This document shows, piece after piece, positions 59,533 through 64,000 of a stretch of 64,000 bases of DNA. Position numbers and translations under genes: made by a program. The notes under the pieces are model-generated. The model saw nothing but the letters and a program-made list of their open reading frames with translations. It searched no databases and was not told where the DNA came from. The DNA is taken from contig VWZL01000193.1 of NCBI GenBank assembly GCA_013396915.1, positions 72,207 to 136,206 on the forward strand. The letters are read 5' to 3'. The stretch comes from Stercorarius parasiticus (taxonomy: Eukaryota; Chordata; Aves; Charadriiformes; Stercorariidae). The stretch's first letter is position 1. Each line of letters starts with the position of its first letter.

Positions 59533-62500
59533 CTGCACAGAAAGAAATTAATCTTTCCGATAGTTACGACTGCATACAACAGAACAAAACTGTCATCTTA
59601 AACTCTACCCAGAAATCATCTCGATGGCAGTACATGTCATGGAGCAGAGATAAAACATGTTGTCCCTATAAAACCTCATATTATAAGAAAGGAGCCTTAT
59701 CCAACAAGAAATGCCATTTTCAAATGTTCTTACTCTAAGCACCAGGACAGGATATTATAATAATCCATATATGAGGCAATAAAAACATGTCACAAGTTCC
59801 ACATCTTACAGGAAAAGCTCCACTTTTCATGAAGTAACACATAATTAAAAGAAAAAAACTTGTCAACATTTAGTACCTGCATATCCACAAAGCTGGTAAA
59901 GAAGGTGGATGGACTACATTTTTCCTTCAACAAAACTTAACTGTAGTGGCATTTTTACGTATTTGGAAAGAATACGTCGCTTCATATTTGGGTTCAGCTG
60001 CTCAGTGTAACTGGTGGAAGTAGTAGCAGTGTGGTAGGAACCGAATAATAATAATGCACAGGAAAAAATAAATTAATCTTATGCAGAAGTAGAAGGAGAG
60101 AGAGAAATGAAAATACATAGAGAGCTTTATGAAAGAATATGTAATTAATTATCCAATATTTTTTCTCACTATTTTACGGTACAAATAGCTGAAAATTATT
60201 AATGCTAATAAGCTTGTAAACTTGAGCACTGTAAAACATGGATTTGAATACATTAAATTCTACTTACATGTTTGACAGGATGCTAAAATCTGGCTGTACT
60301 ACATCTTGTTATGAATTCACACATTACTGTCGGTCAGAAAACCCTGACACTAACCCCCATTGCTAATTGTAATGGGTATGGGATATTTCAATAATAAAAA
60401 TGTGCATGCTCGTTATTTTTCAGAGACAGTCTGTGGAAAACAATTCCAAATCTAAAAATATGGAAACAAATGAATACATTTGCATTAGGACAATATAACA
60501 TCCCTGAAGGTTGAAGGAAACAGTTTCAGAAGCATTTGAAAGAAATTGTATGTGTAACTTCCACAACTGTAAATGTGAACTGAAATACAAAAGATCAAAG
60601 ATTTCAGTGCTGTGTATCAGGCACAGCTACACTGAACTTTTCACCTAGTAGCTGAATGGCAATAAACCTGTTTTGAAGTCGGGTGTTCTTCCCAAAGCTT
60701 TCAAGCCCAAAAAGTTGCACAGAGCCAAAGACTCACCTGAAAGCTGAGGTATCAAGTTAAGCTTTCATCTCCTTTCCCAAAGAAGGAAGGGAAGCAGGGA
60801 ATGTTGTTTTAGCCCTGTTTCTTGTTTACAAGAAAAAGAAGTTAAAAGATCAGGACTTAGAAATAAAACCACACACTTTTCAGTGCTTATGGTAAAAACA
60901 TCCTGCAAAACATTACCCACGTGTGCCTATTTTCCTTCTACAGGACTTGTGACTTCTCCATAAATGCTGCTGCGCTAACGCAGTCACCTCTCTGGTGATT
61001 ATACTTTGGACTGCAGCTAGTGCAAAAGATACTAGCAGTTGATAGAGGAAATAGCAAACAATGGTTACAGTGGGCTTAAGGAAAAGTATCAAGTAAAGAC
61101 ACAATCATAGACAGTGATTCTGCAAACAGTCTCGAGAAATCAGCTAGACAATTCACCCATCTCAAGGGAGGGTGTCATTCTCGTGTCACTCCTAACCTAC
61201 ACTCGCCAAATATGTTCTTGAAAACCTTTGCTGGGTGCTGGGCTGTTGCTTTTAATGCTGCACTGTTCCTAGAAAGAATTTTTTTTCCAAATGCTTAACC
61301 TTGTATCCCTTTTACCGTGTTTGCCAAGGACATAAAGAAATTGATTTTTCTCTTTCTTTTCACAGCAACCTATTACACATTTGAAAATTGTTAGCAGATC
61401 TTTTTCAGATTAAGCAATCCTATTTCTTTCTGGAAACAGTTGTAAATCATGCAACATTGTCATAACTTTCATCATTTCTGCTGCTCCCACTTGAGCTCTC
61501 GGTGATGGGTACCTGTCTTTCTTGCAGTCCTGTGGCCAAAAGTGAATAGTTGCTTGGTTGAGGTGTTAGCAGTCCTGCAGAAACTACCACGAGGATTTCA
61601 CCTGTTTCACACACTATGCATGCTTCTGTTTATACACTCCGGTGCAACACTGGTTTTGTTCACAACATCATGATGTTAAAAGTTTCCCAGCTATTTGTCC
61701 TCATCCTTCCCTGGAATATAATAGCTGAAGTATTTGTTTCCCCATGTTTTAATTCAGATAAGAAAGATTTGTTGTTTTGCGTGGTCTTCTGCTGGAAAAC
61801 TCTCCAAGTTGCCATGTGTTCAGAGACCAAATCACAATACTAACATGTTAGCTGACCCAGCTCGTGTTATATTTGTTTGCGTTTGTTCCCACGATGGAAA
61901 ACTATGACCACAGTGTAGGCCTACAGACTGCTTTAATGATAAACTCAGCTGACTAGAGTAGCTGTTGCAGTCATATTCTTTAATAATATGGATATTTCTG
62001 TGTTGTGTGAACAACTTCTGAGAGTTCTGAATCTTTTAAAAAATATTTGTTATTCAGAAATATGTAGTGGTGACTTTGAACAATGTGCAAATTACGTTTT
62101 CTTCAAATTCAATTTTTTTACTCATTCACAACTCAGGTAAAAGTGTCTCATTTGCTTGCCAGTTGTCTCAAGGCAGCACTTAAACATTTTTCCCCATATC
62201 CCACTGATCTGAGAATGACCTGGCATACTCAATGCAAATCTTGGAGGATGGGTGTGAGGGAACAACAGCGTGGGGAAGTCCCACAGTCCCTATTCCCACT
62301 GCCTCCCCCAGAGGATGGACACCCCTTCAGTAGCCTCAAAAGGAGCTGGAAGAGATGGTCACACAGAACATCAGACAGACCCCCATGGAGGACAATGTGG
62401 CTATAGCCATCCTGTACTTACACAGGAAACTTGCCTGTGGCAGTGGCCCTTGCCTTCTGCCATAACAACCTGGGAGGTCACACATCACTTTCCCAGCACA

Positions 62501-64000
62501 CAGTCGCAGCAAGCCCATGGCCTCAGCTATTGCAGTCCCTGTCTCTGCCATCTCTCTGGAGAGTGGGATGACCAAGTATCTGGGCTACACAAAGCATCCT
62601 GCATGAGAAGGAAGGATGGAGGAAAGCCAGTAACTCATGGCATGTGCTTGGCAAATCTGCCAGCCGCTGCCACTCCCCTGAGCTTGAGTGGGCACTGAAG
62701 TATTGTGGGGCTTGGTACTTGCATTTCCCTTCTTTTTCATTATTTCCTTAATTTAATCCTTCAAAGGTGTACGGTCTCCAGTTTGAGTCACGTGCATTTT
62801 TTTTATACTTCTTAGACAGATGATGAAGCACTTAAAATAGAGGGATTGTAAATAAAGAGTAACAAGTACAGTGCATGAACAACATGATTCCCCAAAAGCT
62901 AATAAACGAAACTCATTTTGCCTATGAAGTTCTTTATAAATATAGGAAATCAGGCATTTCACAAAGGGTTTTTCACAGTGAACTTTTTCTACAAAGAAAT
63001 GTGTCCTTTTACTCAAGATGATAGGTGAAAGGTTTAATTTAAATTGAAATAAAAAAGTGGACTCAAAAGTTTTCTATCTGAAGTTAGACAGAATCTGGAT
63101 CTGATTTATCTCAGTGGATAACACTATCACTAGGAGAACGACCCTTCTTATTCATCTGACATTCAGAAAAAAAATAAATGACACTACGGGTTATAAAAAT
63201 TACATTAATATTTTTTCCAAGATGTGAACTCCCTGCTACACTTCATGAATGAGCTTTGAAAGACTGACGGATTATGACTGTTCAGATTTGCCAAACCTGG
63301 AGTTTTTCAGAGCAGTGTAAGTTTCAATACTCTAAGGTTTTATCTATATTTGTATGCATTTCAGCACAATAAAAGCAGATCAGTGGATCAAAGCCCGTGC
63401 TGCTGAGGCCCCTACATCTGCACTACATGTGGTACAGGGGCTTTACTTTGGACTAAATTTAGTCTAGACTGAATATCACCACTACACATATGGTCTGAAG
63501 CTGTCCAAAGGCCCAGTCACTACTTTGGACCCTCATGACCCATCAGAGGTTGGAGCAGCCTGGTGCATACCTCCAGCAAGGCTTCTTGTGTCCTTTCCTT
63601 AGGACATAAGGAACCTTATGAGCTTGCCCTGGAAACAGAACCAGTGCACACTACATGGAACTGATCAGGGGTTTCAATTCAGAAACTCACTGCTCCATCC
63701 CAGCTTGTTACTGGGGATGCATCCCAGTCAATTGAATATGCAATTAGGCAATTTCAAGGTGTTTATTTACAGCAATCTGGAAAAAAAACCACAGTAACAG
63801 CTAAATGTCCAAAGTACCTCTTTGTTCTGGAGGAATGCATGCTGCTGAAACCTTGCTGCAAATTGTATTTCTGATTTTGCTGCTACTGAAGGCAAGGATC
63901 AGCTGGTCTGAGAGCCTGAAAAGCCTTTAGATGCCCACAGAGAGGGAATCTTCCTGCCAAATTTACCCTGGAATTGTAAAATTTGGAAAACTGACCCAAG
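59533..64000. other. Unassigned stretch to the window end
   Basis: No repeat family or gene is recognised. A plus-strand segment at 60944-60994 has a very good acceptor (TTTTCCTTCTACAG) and a fair donor (GTGATT) and reads TCDFSINAAALTQSPL in phase 2, but it lies opposite to the nearby minus-strand candidates. The patch at 62.1-62.7 kb is GC-richer with frames of up to 142 codons, without domains. Overlapping perfect palindromes occur at 63451-63470. Confidence 0.4.

Noticed and set aside
60944..60994. Plus-strand 51-bp exon candidate with a strong acceptor
   Set aside because: It is on the strand opposite to the better-supported candidates nearby and has no partner. A minus-strand splice-like pair overlaps it, showing how easily such signals arise here.
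63451..63470. Overlapping perfect palindromes GACTAAATTTAGTC and AGTCTAGACT
   Set aside because: A 14-base perfect palindrome is expected about four times in 64 kb by chance, and no terminal inverted repeats or other element hallmarks surround it.
1..64000. tRNA, rRNA, CRISPR array, bacterial operons or endogenous retrovirus LTRs
   Set aside because: No cloverleaf-like gene, rRNA stretch, regularly spaced repeats or paired LTR structure was recognised on either strand.

Overview
The window looks like avian nuclear DNA. It is AT-rich and dispersed with simple repeats, and it has no prokaryotic gene architecture. The decisive clue is the repeat content: several CR1 non-LTR retrotransposon copies, 5'-truncated and ending in the bird-type ATTCTRTG-like tail, in both orientations and at clearly different ages. 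Fainter L2/MIR-like remnants suit an old amniote background. I recognise no named host gene, no rRNA or tRNA gene, no CRISPR array and no complete protein-coding gene. The best reading is a large intron or a gene-poor intergenic stretch.

Layout. 1-3.5 kb is AT-rich and holds a good-looking small exon candidate (460-517) and a phase-compatible exon pair (3091-3223, 3421-3467). 3.7-5.6 kb holds a minus-strand CR1 3' end and two decayed plus-strand LINE reverse-transcriptase pieces. 5.6-15.9 kb is mostly unassignable apart from an L2/MIR-like tail near 9.7 kb. The longest mobile element is a CR1 with a recognisable but broken reverse transcriptase at 15987-17325. 21.1-21.8 kb combines a CpG-rich block, a TATA-like box and a near-perfect RFX X-box, the best regulatory candidate. 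A 40-base assembly gap at 25553-25592 is flanked by G runs. 28-52 kb carries short CR1 fragments (32.5, 40.5, 41.5, 50.8 kb), L2/MIR-like scraps, a CpG-rich patch at 46.4-47.1 kb with two overlapping open frames, and a cysteine-rich open frame at 48.8-49.2 kb. 55.8-59.6 kb has a cluster of minus-strand exon candidates, of which two neighbours join in a common phase. An old CR1 lies inside that cluster at 57.47 kb.

How the parts relate. There is no operon-like or pathway logic to reconstruct. CR1 elements move by target-primed reverse transcription and leave dead 5'-truncated copies, as seen here. The exon candidates rest on splice-like signals plus open frames only. Because such candidates appear on both strands, some are certainly chance, and they should be read as hypotheses for RNA-seq or cross-species conservation tests.
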